Below, one piece after another: positions 18,785-28,400 of a stretch of DNA of 64,000 nucleotides; positions within the stretch are counted from its first letter, which is position 1; each line of letters starts with the position of its first letter. A program made the position numbers and the translations under genes. The stretch covers positions 186,001 to 250,000 of the forward strand of contig NZ_JAAIXY010000012.1 in assembly GCF_010894455.1 (NCBI RefSeq), read 5' to 3'. The notes under the pieces are model-generated. The model worked only from the letters and a program-made list of their open reading frames with translations, made no database searches and was not told where the DNA came from. The DNA comes from Myxococcus eversor (GTDB lineage Bacteria; Myxococcota; Myxococcia; Myxococcales; Myxococcaceae).

Positions 18785-19191
18785 ATGAACCCATCAAGAG
18801 GTGCTGGCGTTTCCCGTGCGGTGTGTCTGCTGCCGGTTGCCCTGCTGTTGCATGCCTGCGGTGGAGCCGAGGTGGCGGAGGTCGATTCCCTTTCCGCGCA
18901 GCGGTCCGTCGCCAGGGTGAACGGATGCTTTTCCTCTATGGGGAAAACGACCCCTGGTCCGCTGGCCCCTTCGAGGTGCGGGAGCGCAACGACTCGTTCC
19001 GCTTCTACGTTCCGGACTCCAATCACATCAACGCGAGCATCACCCGTCTGCCCGAGGCGGAGCGCACGCTGGCCCTGTCACGGCTCTCCACCTGGATGGG
19101 CGTCACCCCGCCAGCCGTCGGTGCTCAGGGCCTGGCGGTTGAATCTCCGGCAGACGTCGCGCCCCTGGTGGAGGCGCGCTCCCGGCTGTAG
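18785..19191 (+). pseudogene. Remnant of a secreted S37 (PS-10) peptidase gene
   Basis: The first 45 codons encode a convincing lipoprotein signal (SRAVCLLPVALLLHACGG, ending near 18905). A second reading frame, open from before 18900 to 19191, encodes a segment typical of the extreme C-terminus of S37-family tripeptidyl aminopeptidases: RMLFLYGENDPWSAGPFEV, followed by DSNHINASITRLPEAERTLAL. The catalytic core of roughly 350 residues that should lie between them is absent, and the two ends are in different frames. The simplest reading is a gene with a large internal deletion. A short functional product from the second frame alone is possible but would lack a start signal. Confidence 0.65.
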
Positions 19192-19214
19192 TGCGGGGGA
19201 CGTGAGGTCCGGTG

Positions 19215-19246
19215 CTCCCGCATGCCCTTGAGCTGGCATGCGGGAG
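19215..19246. terminator. Strong hairpin between convergent units
   Basis: A perfect 12-bp inverted repeat, CTCCCGCATGCC and GGCATGCGGGAG, with an 8-base loop lies between the peptidase remnant and the sulfatase stop. It could end transcription from both sides. Confidence 0.6.
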
Positions 19247-19261
19247 GGCACTGCCCGCCTC

Positions 19262-21664
19262 CTACTGCCGGGCCATCGCGATCTTGAAGAGCTCCTCGCG
19301 CGAGACGAAGTGGTCGAAGTCTTCCTTGCCCTTGTCGAGCTGCACCCACTTCACGCGGCCGGTGAACTTGCTGTCGCCGTTGTGGAAGCCCTCGGCCACG
19401 GACGTGCCCAGGTCAATGCCCACGTCGGTCGTCTCGTCGCCAGAGAACACCATGGCCTGGGTGGTCTCCACCCGGCCACGGCCCACCGGCTTGCCGTCGA
19501 CGTACAGGGTGACATCACCTCCCTTGCCGATGCCGCCGCCGTCGTACTTGAACTCCATGCGGACCTGGTGCGTGCCAGGAGGCAGCTCGCGGTCGGCTTC
19601 GACGTAGAACCGACGCAGTCCGCAGTAGTTGTAACAGTAGGAGAGTCGGCCCCCACGCACGAAGAGGCACCAGCCGCCGAAGCTGCCACCCTGCGCGACG
19701 ATGATGCCGCTCGCTCCGCCGTCCGGTATCTCCAGCTCCGCGGTGACGGAGTGCGACTTGTTCTTGATGTTCAGCACGGAGTTCTCGGTGAGCCGTTGCA
19801 TGGAACCCGAGAGAAGCTGTGTGTCTCCCTTGATGAGTTCGGGCCGTCCGGCCAGCTCCGAGTTGAAGCGCTCGATGCTTCGGTCATCTAGTGGCAGCGC
19901 GTAGTACTTGGTGGCCTCGATGATGAAGAGCTGCTGCAGCTCGTGCAGCTTCTCCGGTTGCTCGGCGGCGAGGTCGCGCGCCTGCGTCCAGTCCTGGGTC
20001 GTGTCGTAGAGTTCCCAGACATCGTCCTCGAGGCTCGTTGGCGACGTGGAATCCCACGGAGTGCGATGCTTCGTCACCGCCGTCCACCCCTGGTGGTAGA
20101 TGCCCCGGTTGCCGAACATCTCGAAGTACTGCGTCTCATGCCGCTCCGGCGCCTTCGCGTCGTCGAAGCCGTAGCGCATGCTCACGCCCTGAATCGGGGT
20201 CTGCTGCACGCCGTGGACAATCACCGGCTGGGGCAGGGTGGCGGCTTCCAGAATGGTGGGCGCCACGTCGATGACATGGGCGAACTGCGAGCGGACCTCG
20301 CCCTTCGCGGAGATGCCCTTGGGCCAGTGGACGATGCAGCCGTTGCGGGTGCCGCCGTAGTGCGAGGCCACCTGCTTGGTCCACTGGTAGGGCGTGTCCA
20401 TCGCATGCGCCCAGCCCACCGCGTAGTGGTTGTACGCGTCCGGGGTTCCGAGCTTGTGCATGTTCTGGATGAGGTACTCGGGCGTCTCCACGCCCATCAC
20501 GTTGTTGAAGAGGAGGTTTTCGTTGAGCGTGCCGTTGAGGGTGCCCTCGGCGGAGGCGCCGTTGTCGCCGATGATGTAGTAGACGAGCGTGTCCTCCAGC
20601 ACGCCCATCTTCTCCAGCGAGTCGATGAGCCGTCCCACGTGGAAGTCCGCGTACTCGAGGAAGCCCGCGTACACCTCCATCTGTCGCGCGAGCACCGGCC
20701 GCAGCTTCTCCGGCATGTCCTCCCAGGAGGGGATCTCCTTGGGGCGTGGAGTGAGGGTGGCATCCTTGGGGATGACGCCGAGCTTCTTCTGCCGCGCGAA
20801 GATCTCCTCGCGCAGCCCGTCCCAGCCGCCGTCGAAGCGGCCCTTGTACTTGTCTGCCCACTCCTGAGGCACGTGGTGTGGTGCGTGGGTGGCGCCCGGG
20901 GCGAAGTAGACGAAGAAGGGCTTGTCCGGCACGAGCGCCTTCTGCTGGCGCACCCAGCCAACGGCCCTGTCCGTCATGTCCTCCATGAAGTGGTAGCTCT
21001 GGTCTGGCTTGTGCTCCGGCTCGATGGGCACCGTGTTCTCGTAGAGGGCCGGGTGCCACTGGTTCGTCTCCCCTCCGAGGAAGCCGAAGAAGTACTCGAA
21101 GCCGGAGCCCGTGGGCCACCGCTCGAAGGGGCCTACCGGGCTCGTCTCCCAGACGGGCACCTCGTGGCACTTGCCGAACTGCGCAGTGCTGTAGCCGTTG
21201 AGCTTGAGGACCTCCGCCACCGGCGCGCAGTGGTTGGGGCGCACGCAGCTGTAGCCCGGCGAGGAGGTGGCGGTTTCGGTGATGCCGCCGAAGCCCACCG
21301 CATGGTGGTTGCGGCCCGTCAGGAGCGCGGCGCGCGTGGGTGAACAGAGCGCCGTGGTGTGGAAGCGGTTGTAGCGCAGGCCCTGGGCAGCCAGACGCTC
21401 CGCGGTGGGGGTGTTGATGACGCCGCCGAAGGCGCTGGACGCCGCGAAGCCCACATCGTCCAGGAGGATGACGAGGACGTTGGGCGCGCCCTTGGGAGGC
21501 CGAAGCTGGACGATGGGCGGGAACTTCGCGCTCGGGTCCCTGGCGCTGAATGGACGCACGCCCTGATAGGGCTGATCCGGGATGGGGAGGACCTCTCGCT
21601 GAACAGATTCATTCGGAGACGGAGTCTTCCCATTGCCCGTCGGATGCTTGCCGTTCTTCTTCAT
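19262..21664 (-). CDS. Arylsulfatase
   Basis: This 800-residue sulfatase hydrolyses sulfate esters after conversion of Cys107 to formylglycine; the modification motif is CSPTRAALLTGR (CxPxR). Other metal and catalytic elements are VLVILLDDVGF, GKCHEVP and a later IGDNGASAEGT. The C-terminal 180 residues look like a beta-sandwich (KNKSHSVTAELEIPDGG, VTLYVDGKPVGRG), as in long bacterial arylsulfatases. There is no obvious signal peptide at the N-terminus, which is polar (MKKNGKHPTGNGKTPSPNES), so cytoplasmic action is likely unless export is unconventional. The ATG at 21664 has a GGGGGAA ribosome-binding site. Formylglycine-generating enzyme is not seen in the window. Confidence 0.93.
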   Translation of the reverse strand: MKKNGKHPTGNGKTPSPNESVQREVLPIPDQPYQGVRPFSARDPSAKFPPIVQLRPPKGAPNVLVILLDDVGFAASSAFGGVINTPTAERLAAQGLRYNRFHTTALCSPTRAALLTGRNHHAVGFGGITETATSSPGYSCVRPNHCAPVAEVLKLNGYSTAQFGKCHEVPVWETSPVGPFERWPTGSGFEYFFGFLGGETNQWHPALYENTVPIEPEHKPDQSYHFMEDMTDRAVGWVRQQKALVPDKPFFVYFAPGATHAPHHVPQEWADKYKGRFDGGWDGLREEIFARQKKLGVIPKDATLTPRPKEIPSWEDMPEKLRPVLARQMEVYAGFLEYADFHVGRLIDSLEKMGVLEDTLVYYIIGDNGASAEGTLNGTLNENLLFNNVMGVETPEYLIQNMHKLGTPDAYNHYAVGWAHAMDTPYQWTKQVASHYGGTRNGCIVHWPKGISAKGEVRSQFAHVIDVAPTILEAATLPQPVIVHGVQQTPIQGVSMRYGFDDAKAPERHETQYFEMFGNRGIYHQGWTAVTKHRTPWDSTSPTSLEDDVWELYDTTQDWTQARDLAAEQPEKLHELQQLFIIEATKYYALPLDDRSIERFNSELAGRPELIKGDTQLLSGSMQRLTENSVLNIKNKSHSVTAELEIPDGGASGIIVAQGGSFGGWCLFVRGGRLSYCYNYCGLRRFYVEADRELPPGTHQVRMEFKYDGGGIGKGGDVTLYVDGKPVGRGRVETTQAMVFSGDETTDVGIDLGTSVAEGFHNGDSKFTGRVKWVQLDKGKEDFDHFVSREELFKIAMARQ

Positions 21665-21891
21665 GTGTTCCCCCTGTCGCCGACCCCGCAACCCTGAACC
21701 GCCTGAAAATATGAATGGCGGCCTTCAGGCCCATCAGCCCTTGAGGCGGGGCAGGTAGGTCATTCCGGACGTGGCATCGGAGGGGAGGGCTCGCGCGGCC
21801 GGGCCGTAACCGTTTCCCCGCTCCGTCGGAAATGAGGCACCTGTACGGATTTTCAGATGTTTTCCGAGGCTCGCCCGGACCCCAGAAAGAC

Positions 21892-22083
21892 GCAGTGCCT
21901 ACATGTTCGTACGTACAGTGGAGAGACTCGTGCCAAAAGCCGAGACAATGCGTCGCAATTGCCTGAGACAGAAAGTGCAATGCCTACATGAACGCGTCTT
22001 CAGGCATTTCCGACCCCACTTTCAGGAAGTCTCACCTGTCCTGGCGTGCAATGCCTACATGAACGCATCTTCAGGCATTTCCG
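21892..22083. repeat. Direct repeats with internal dyad, CRISPR-like spacing
   Basis: Two 38-base copies at 21975-22012 and 22046-22083 differ at a single base (position 22 of the repeat) and are separated by 33 non-repeated bases. Each contains the inverted pair AATGCCT and AGGCATT, 16 bases apart. A degenerate third copy of the left half (TGCCTACATG, at 21896-21905) lies 85 bases upstream, with a poor match to the right half near 21852-21866. The size resembles a CRISPR repeat-spacer-repeat, but only two good units exist and no cas gene is in the window. An operator pair or decayed mobile repeat is equally possible. Confidence 0.6.
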
Positions 22084-22185
22084 GCACCCACGTCGCGCGG
22101 GGCATGGGGCCGGGACACGACCGCTCAACGGGAGCACGGAACCACCGCGCTCCCGAAGCAATCACTATCAAGATGGGAATTGTCT

Positions 22186-22211
22186 CGTCTGTGATTGGTC
22201 AATGACAGACG
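22186..22211. terminator. Hairpin downstream of the 2OG oxygenase gene
   Basis: CGTCTGT and ACAGACG form a 7-bp inverted repeat with a 12-base loop, starting seven bases after the minus-strand stop codon. The sequence beyond it on that strand is AT-rich (AGACAATT). Confidence 0.4.
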
Positions 22212-22217
22212 TGAAAT

Positions 22218-23324
22218 CTACTCGCCCGACCGCTGGCGATTGAGCCGGTCGTAGTGCCGGTAGCCCAGCTTGTCGAGCGCGTGCGACGGCGCGAGGCCGA
22301 TGTCGACCAGCGTCTTGATGTCATACGTGCCCGTGAGGACAGGGGGCGCGTAGCTCCGGATCGCCGTGGGCGTGCGGAACTTCTCCAGCGGGTAGAGGAC
22401 CTTGCTGGTGTGGACGTGGATGAAGTGCGCGGCGGACTGGCGCTGCCAGCCGGAGACGCCCGGCGCGGTGATGACGTGGGGCGTGGCGAGGAACGTGCCG
22501 CCCGTGAGGATCTCCAACTGCTGGCCCACCTGCGCCACGATGCAGCCCGCGGGCGCGGTGCCTCGCACCTTGCGGCCCTGCGGCTCCTCGGGCGTCGCGC
22601 GCGTGCGCAGATACAGGCCGCTCTTGTCATCGGGGCTCGGGGCCGGCTTCCCGTCGGGGCCGAGGAACCGCCCACCGGGCAGCAGCGTCAGGAGGTTGAA
22701 GTCCGTGTGCTCCTCGCCCCAGACGATGTCCGTGTTCACCTGCTCCGGCTTGAGCGACAGGTACTGGAGCGCGCGGGTGATGTGAGGGGCCTTCTCGCAG
22801 AGGGACGTGAAGGTGTCCTCCGCGAGCCCCAGCGCCATGGCCGAGCCGCGCAGCAACTGGAGGCCCGCCTCGTGGAGCGAGCGGCCCAGCGTCATCAGGC
22901 CTTCCTGGAAGTACGGCGGCGCATCCGGCGGCCACACGTTCTCCGGATACAGCTCCGGGAACTCCATCGCCGCCACCTCGTCGTTGGGGTAGGGCGCGAC
23001 GAAGTAGCACTCCTTGAAGTCCGGCTGGCCGTTGCCGGCGACGGCGACCTCCGTGTTCGGCGGCGTCCAGCCGCGCTGGTACCAGAGGTCGGCGCGGCCG
23101 TAGGGCTTCTTCGCCTCGGCGGGACGCGCGATGAAGGCGGCGAAGGCGTCGTAGTAGCGGTGGAGCGCCTGCGTGTCGACACCGTGGTTCTTGATGTAGA
23201 CGAGACCGAAGACACCAAATGCCTCGCGCAGCGCAGTCGCGGCGCGCTCGATGCGAGTGGCATCTCCCGAGGCGAGGTCCGCGAGGTCGACAGTCGGAAT
23301 ATTCAGGGAAGAGGTCTCGGCCAT
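22218..23324 (-). CDS. 2-oxoglutarate/Fe(II)-dependent oxygenase, isopenicillin N synthase-like
   Basis: This 368-residue protein belongs to the isopenicillin N synthase/DIOX superfamily. The N-terminal DIOX_N region has NIPTVDLADLAS and the typical REAFGVFGLVYIKNHGV. The Fe(II) facial triad is supplied by HTD in EEHTDFNLLT and a distal His in FLATPHVI. The co-substrate motif RxS is RQSAAHF. The substrate is unknown; bacterial members hydroxylate or oxidise small molecules. The start ATG at 23324 has an AGGGGAA site. It lies downstream of, and on the same strand as, the formate dehydrogenase operon, but 125 bases separate them, so cotranscription is uncertain. Confidence 0.88.
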   Translation of the reverse strand: MAETSSLNIPTVDLADLASGDATRIERAATALREAFGVFGLVYIKNHGVDTQALHRYYDAFAAFIARPAEAKKPYGRADLWYQRGWTPPNTEVAVAGNGQPDFKECYFVAPYPNDEVAAMEFPELYPENVWPPDAPPYFQEGLMTLGRSLHEAGLQLLRGSAMALGLAEDTFTSLCEKAPHITRALQYLSLKPEQVNTDIVWGEEHTDFNLLTLLPGGRFLGPDGKPAPSPDDKSGLYLRTRATPEEPQGRKVRGTAPAGCIVAQVGQQLEILTGGTFLATPHVITAPGVSGWQRQSAAHFIHVHTSKVLYPLEKFRTPTAIRSYAPPVLTGTYDIKTLVDIGLAPSHALDKLGYRHYDRLNRQRSGE

Positions 23325-23449
23325 GGTTCCCCTAGGTGTATCGCTCCTCGCGCCCAAAGGGGAAGGCCTCGTGGGCCCCCTCCCTGAGTGCAAATCCCGC
23401 GTTCCTTCCCAGGGGCGGGGCACTCCCGGAGTCGGGCCGGGTGGGCCGT

Positions 23450-24610
23450 TCAGCGCACCACGGGCAGGGGGAAGCTGAACGGCTTGCCGTCCGACGCCAC
23501 GGCATGCCCGGGCACCACCTCGGCGGCGCCGTGGCCCCGGCGCTGGGGCCTGAAGGTGGCCTGCGGGTCTCGGGCGGACGCCTTGCCCCCATGGAAGACG
23601 GCGAAGCGGGCCGTCACCGCGCCCACCGTGGTCAGCAGGTCCGCCGCCACCTGCTTCCAGCGCCGCCGCCCCGGGAGCGCATCCACCAGCAACCCCGCGA
23701 CGGAACAGGCGCGAGAGGCCTTCCACAGTGTCCCCGACACGCCCTCGTCCAGGGGCCGGGCGACCTCTGGAGCGCGTCGGGCGTCGTGCTCCATCGCATA
23801 CCCCATGGCCAGCTCCGCCACCTTGCCCGCCAGCCGGTAGGGGCGCAGCACCCCCGCCTCACGCGGTGTGTGGGGGAGGAGCGACAGCAGGCTGCCCGCG
23901 CTCGCGGTCGCCGAGGCCATGAAGAACAGGGGCAGGGTGCGCCGGGTCGCCTGCCACAGCGGCACCGCCGTGTTGTTCAACAGCACGGCCGTGTAGCCCG
24001 CGAGCGGCATCCCCAGCAGCGCTGCCGAGCAACCCGACACCTTCCCCACCGCGCCGAGCACCCCGTGCGAACGTCCCAGCACCAGGCCCACCGTGTTCAG
24101 CCCGCCCGACAGCGCCAGCACCCAGGAGCCGATGCTCATGGGCGAGGTGGGTCGGAACACGCGCAGCATGTTGAGGAAGCGCTCGGGTCGCCCGAGGTCG
24201 GCGATCAACAAGCCCGCGCTCAGCATGTCGCCCACCGTCCCGAGCTGACGGCACCGCCTCGCGAGCGGATTCAACTCCTTCTCGCCGAGCACATCGATGA
24301 CCAGCCCCATGAGGCTCGCGGCGCCCGCCACTCCTCCCACGAAGAGATAGGTGGGGATGGTGGCAATCCAGACCGGCTGCTTGATGGCGGGGAGCCCGTG
24401 GTAGCTGGGTGAGTCGGCCGAAGCCACTCCGGAGCGAGAGGGAATCGACGACGACACCGTGTGCGCGGGGTTCGCCCCGTCCAGGTCCGTCACGCGCTGC
24501 TGCGCGCCCTCGCCCAGCAGTGTCCCCAGCGCTGGGTTCACGTTGCGCCCATCGCCGCGCTGCTGGAGCTTGTCGAGGAACGAAGGCTCATCCTTCCCGG
24601 ACGAACTCAT
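23450..24610 (-). CDS. NrfD/PsrC-type membrane subunit of formate dehydrogenase
   Basis: This 386-residue polytopic protein has eight or nine hydrophobic helices beginning at residue 83 (IPTYLFVGGVAGAASLMGLVIDV), after a polar N-terminal arm of about 80 residues. The helix 1 sequence and the loop LLIADLGRPERFLNMLRVFRPTSPMSIGSWVL are hallmarks of the NrfD/PsrC family, which exchanges electrons with the quinone pool without haem b. It is the third gene of the formate dehydrogenase operon. Its ATG overlaps the stop of the Fe-S subunit gene by four bases (ATGA), which indicates translational coupling. It replaces the cytochrome b subunit (FdnI) found in E. coli. Confidence 0.9.
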   Translation of the reverse strand: MSSSGKDEPSFLDKLQQRGDGRNVNPALGTLLGEGAQQRVTDLDGANPAHTVSSSIPSRSGVASADSPSYHGLPAIKQPVWIATIPTYLFVGGVAGAASLMGLVIDVLGEKELNPLARRCRQLGTVGDMLSAGLLIADLGRPERFLNMLRVFRPTSPMSIGSWVLALSGGLNTVGLVLGRSHGVLGAVGKVSGCSAALLGMPLAGYTAVLLNNTAVPLWQATRRTLPLFFMASATASAGSLLSLLPHTPREAGVLRPYRLAGKVAELAMGYAMEHDARRAPEVARPLDEGVSGTLWKASRACSVAGLLVDALPGRRRWKQVAADLLTTVGAVTARFAVFHGGKASARDPQATFRPQRRGHGAAEVVPGHAVASDGKPFSFPLPVVR

Positions 24611-25404
24611 GGGCTCCCCCGTCGACCGAACAGCACCGCGCCCACGGCCACCGCGGCCATGCCGAGCGCGCCCAGGGCCACGGCGCTCCAGGCCTCCTTC
24701 GCCTTCATCGTCGGAACGACGGGGTCGGGCGGCAGGTTGTAGACCTCCGGCTTGTCCACCAGCAGGAAGAAGGCGTTGAGCCCGCCCGTCCCGGGTTGGT
24801 TCGCCGCGTCCTTGCCGTAGAGATACGCGCTGATGATGCCCTGGTCGTGCAGCTCGCGGACCCGGTTCTCCGCGCGCTCATGCAGCACGTCCAGGTCCCC
24901 GTAGGCGATGGACTCCGTGGGACACGCCTTCGCGCACGCGGGAGTCATGCCGTCGCCCAACCGGTCGTAGCAGAGCGTGCACTTCCAGGCGCGCCCGTCA
25001 TCCGGACGTCGGTCGATGACTCCGAAGGGACACGCCGTCACGCAGTAGCCGCAGCCGTTGCAGACATCCGGCTGCACGTAGACGGTATCGAACTCGGTGC
25101 GGACGATGGCGCCCGTGGGACAGGCCTCCAGGCACCCGGCCCGCTGACAGTGCTTGCAGACGTCCGACACCATCAACCAGGAGAAGTCCCCCACGCCCGT
25201 GGCGTGTCCCGGCAGGGGCACCGGCCGCTCCACGAAGGCCACGTGTCGCCACGTCGAGCAGCCGAGGTCCCCAGTCTGGTCATAGGACATCCCCGTGAAG
25301 TGGAAGCCGTCGTCGGGGAGCTGGTTCCATTGCTTGCAAGCCACCTCGCACGCCTTGCAGCCGATGCACGTCGTCGAGTCGGTGAAGAAACCCTTGCGGC
25401 TCAT
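24607..25404 (-). CDS. Formate dehydrogenase Fe-S subunit (four 4Fe-4S, C-terminal anchor)
   Basis: This 265-residue ferredoxin-like electron-transfer subunit has four cysteine clusters: CIGCKACEVAC, CKHCQRAGCLEACP, CNGCGYCVTACPFG, and CTLCYDR with CAKACP. They form the wire between the molybdopterin subunit and the membrane protein. A single hydrophobic helix near the C-terminus (WSAVALGALGMAAVAVGAVLFG) anchors it, as in FdnH. The gene starts three bases after the catalytic subunit stop and overlaps the next gene by four bases, so the three genes are one operon. Confidence 0.94.
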   Translation of the reverse strand: MSRKGFFTDSTTCIGCKACEVACKQWNQLPDDGFHFTGMSYDQTGDLGCSTWRHVAFVERPVPLPGHATGVGDFSWLMVSDVCKHCQRAGCLEACPTGAIVRTEFDTVYVQPDVCNGCGYCVTACPFGVIDRRPDDGRAWKCTLCYDRLGDGMTPACAKACPTESIAYGDLDVLHERAENRVRELHDQGIISAYLYGKDAANQPGTGGLNAFFLLVDKPEVYNLPPDPVVPTMKAKEAWSAVALGALGMAAVAVGAVLFGRRGSP

Positions 25405-25407
25405 GGG

Positions 25408-28400
25408 CTATCGCTCCTCGTCCTTTTTCTTCTCCTGCCACGGCACATGGTCGACCTCACCCGCGCGCGAGCTGTCGCGTCGGTGGAGCTCCAGCCCCTC
25501 GGGCAGCGCGGCTTGGGTGGCGCCCGAGGCGGCGCGCGCGCGGGTGGCCTGACGTCCCTCGACGACGTCGCAGGTGAGGGCCTTGGACTCCTGGATGTCC
25601 ACGTTGGGGTCGGCGACCAGCGGGAGCAGCTCGTTCGCGCCGTCTCCTCGGATGCGCCCCGTCACGCCCCAATGGTAGGGGATGCCCACCTGATGCACGG
25701 ACGTGCCGTTGAGCTTCAGCGGCCTCAGGCGCTCGGTGACGAGCACCCGGCACTCCAGGTCTCCTCGCGCGGTGCGCAGCGTCGCCCAGCCGCCGTTGCT
25801 CAGGCCTCGCTCGCGGGCCAGCTCCGGTGACACCTCGCAGAACTGCTCCGGTTGCAGCTCGCTCAGCCACGACAACCAGCGGCTCATGCCTCCCGCCGTG
25901 TGGTGCTCCGTGAGGCGGTAGGTGGTGAGGATGAACGGATAGCGCGGGTCTCCCCAGGCGCGGTGATAGGGGTTGCCTCGCCGTGGCCACTCCAGGCGCG
26001 TCGGGTTGCACTGCTGCCCGTAGAGCGCGTTCTTCACGGGCGACTCCATGGGCTCGTAGTGAGCGGGCAGCGGACCATCCATCATCCCGCCAGGCGCGTA
26101 GAGCCACGCCTTGCCGTCGGCCTGCATGATGAACGGGTTGTCGCCCGCGAGCGCCTCCACGCCCGAGGCACCCGGAGGAGGGCGGTAGTCCGGTGGCAGG
26201 TCCACGATGAAGTCCGGCACGTCCTCGCCAGTCCACCGGCGCCGGGCATCGTCCCACCAGACGTACTTCTTGCGCTCACCCCAGGGCCGTCCCTCTGGGT
26301 CCGCCGACGCGCGGTTGTAGAGGATGCGTCGGTTGGCGGGCCAGGCCCAGCCCCACTCGGGCGCCACCCAGGTCTGCTCGTGTCCGGGCTTGCGACGCGC
26401 GGCCTGGTTGACGCCGTCCGCGTAGGCCCCGGAGTAGATCCAACAGCCGCTCGCGGTGGTGCCGTCGTCCTTCAAGGCGGTGAAGCCGCTCACGGGCTTC
26501 CCATCCGCGACGGTGTAGCCGTTGATCTCCCGGAGGACGGCCTCGGCGCTCGGCTCGTCGTGCATGCCCTTCGTGGGGTAGTCCCACGTCAGCTCGCGGA
26601 GGGCCTGGTCCTTCGTCTCGCGCGAGTCGGCGTACAGCGCCTTCAGCCGGCGGCCCAGGTGGAACATGAAGTGGAGCTCGCTGCGCACGTCCTCGCGCGG
26701 CTCCACCGCGGCGTGGTGCCACTGGAGCATCCGCTGCGTGTTGGTGAAGGAGCCGTCCTTCTCCGTGTGCGCGGCGGCGGGGAAGAAGAAGACCTCCGTG
26801 CGGATGTCTTCGGTCTTCACGTCACCGCGCTGGATTTCGGGGGCGGTGCGCCAGAACTCCGCCGTCTCGATGAGCGTGAAGTCGCGCACCACCAGCCAGT
26901 CGAGCTGACGCAAGCCCTTGCGCTGGAGCGCTCCATTCATGGAGCCCACCGCCGGGTTCTCACCCATGACGAAGTAGCCCCGCACGCGGCCGTCGGCCAT
27001 GTCCGCCACCGTCTGCATGTGCGAGTGGTTGCCGGTGAGGCGGGGCAGGTGACGGAAGCCGTACTCGTTCTCCCGCGTCGCCGCGTCACCGAACCACGCC
27101 TTCAACAGCGAGACGACGTACTTGGGGAAGTTGCTCCACCAGCCCGTGCCGGAGGTGTGGGCCTTCAGGTAGTCGTCCAGGCTCGAGGACGGCCGGGCGC
27201 TCGGCATCGGCAGATAGCCGGGCAGCAGGTTGAAGAGGGTGGGGATGTCCGTGGAGCCCTGGATGGACGAGTGCCCGCGCAGCGCGAGGATGCCGCCCCC
27301 CGGCCTCCCGATGTTGCCGAGCAGGAGCTGGAGGATGGTCGCGGTGCGGATGTACTGCACGCCCACCGAGTGCTGCGTCCACCCCACCGCGTAACAGAGC
27401 GCCGTGGTGCGCTCTCGTCCGGAGTTCGCGCAGAGCGCCTCCGCGACCTTCAGGAACTGCTCCTCGGGAACACCGCACACCTTCGCGACGATGGCGGGCG
27501 TGTAGCGCTGGAAGTGGCGACGAAGGACCTGGAAGACGCAGTGCGGATGCTGGAGCGTGAAATCCTTGGGGGCCTCGGTGATTCGCGCGGAATGGGACTC
27601 GCCCTCACCGGCGCCTGGCTCCGCGAACAGCTCCTTGTGGCCCGCGGCGGGCGTGGGGCCCTGGATGCCCTCGTAACCCCACGAGGTGACGTCGTACTTG
27701 TTCTCCTCGGGCAGGAAGCCGCTGAAGAGGCCGTCCAGGTCCTCGGTGTCCTGGAAGTCCTCCCGGAGGAGGTTGGCCGCGTTGGTGTAGTGGGTGACGT
27801 ATTCCTTGAAGTAGCGCTCGTGCTCCAGGACGTAGCGCACCAGCCCACCCAGGAACGCGATGTCCGAGCCGACGCGGATGGGAACGTGCTGGTTCGCCAT
27901 CGCGCTCGTGCGCGTGAAGCGCGGGTCCACGTGGATGATGGTCGCACCCCGGGCCTTGGCCTCCATCACCCACTGGAAACCCACCGGGTGACACTCGGCC
28001 ATGTTGGAACCCTGGATGAGGATGCAGTCAGAGTTCCGCAGGTCCTGCTGAAAGGTCGTGGCCCCGCCACGCCCGAGCGTGATGCCCAGACCGGGCACCG
28101 TGGACGAATGTCATATTCGAGCCTGGTTCTCCACCTGGATGATTCCCAGCGAGGTGAAGAGCTTCTTGATGAGGTAGTTCTCCTCGTTGTCGAGCGTCGC
28201 GCCGCCCAGGTGGGCGATGCCCAGCGTGCGCTGGACGCTCAGCCCGTTGACGTCGGTGTCCTCCCACGTCGTGTCGCGCGTGTGCTTCACGCGCTCGGCC
28301 ACCATCTCCATGGCCCGCTCGAGCGGGAGGCGCTCCCACTCCGTGCCTCCCGGTCGACGATAGAGGACGTGCTGGACGCGGTGGGTGCCGGTGACGAGCT

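Larger units (their letters stand above)
21665..22217. other. 553-base intergenic region upstream of the sulfatase
   Basis: No convincing gene is present. A 100-codon open frame on the plus strand (21903-22205) runs through the repeats and has no ribosome-binding site. The region must hold the sulfatase promoter (minus strand). It contains the direct repeats listed separately and a hairpin beyond the end of the oxygenase gene. Confidence 0.6.

Noticed and set aside
21906-21915. Palindrome GTACGTAC near the degenerate repeat as a restriction or att site
   Set aside because: A simple 8-base palindrome is expected by chance and no integrase or duplicated target flanks it.
22041-22056. Sigma-54-like site TGGC...TGC in the repeat region
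   Set aside because: The GG to GC distance is 10 instead of the required 12 bases.
21903-22205. 100-codon plus-strand open frame in the sulfatase upstream region
   Set aside because: It reads through both direct repeats, lacks a ribosome-binding site and encodes no recognisable features.
28098-28113. Frameshift or nonsense mutation splitting the formate dehydrogenase gene
   Set aside because: The frame is the same on both sides, the stop is UGA precisely at the Sec position, and a SECIS hairpin follows, so recoding explains it better.
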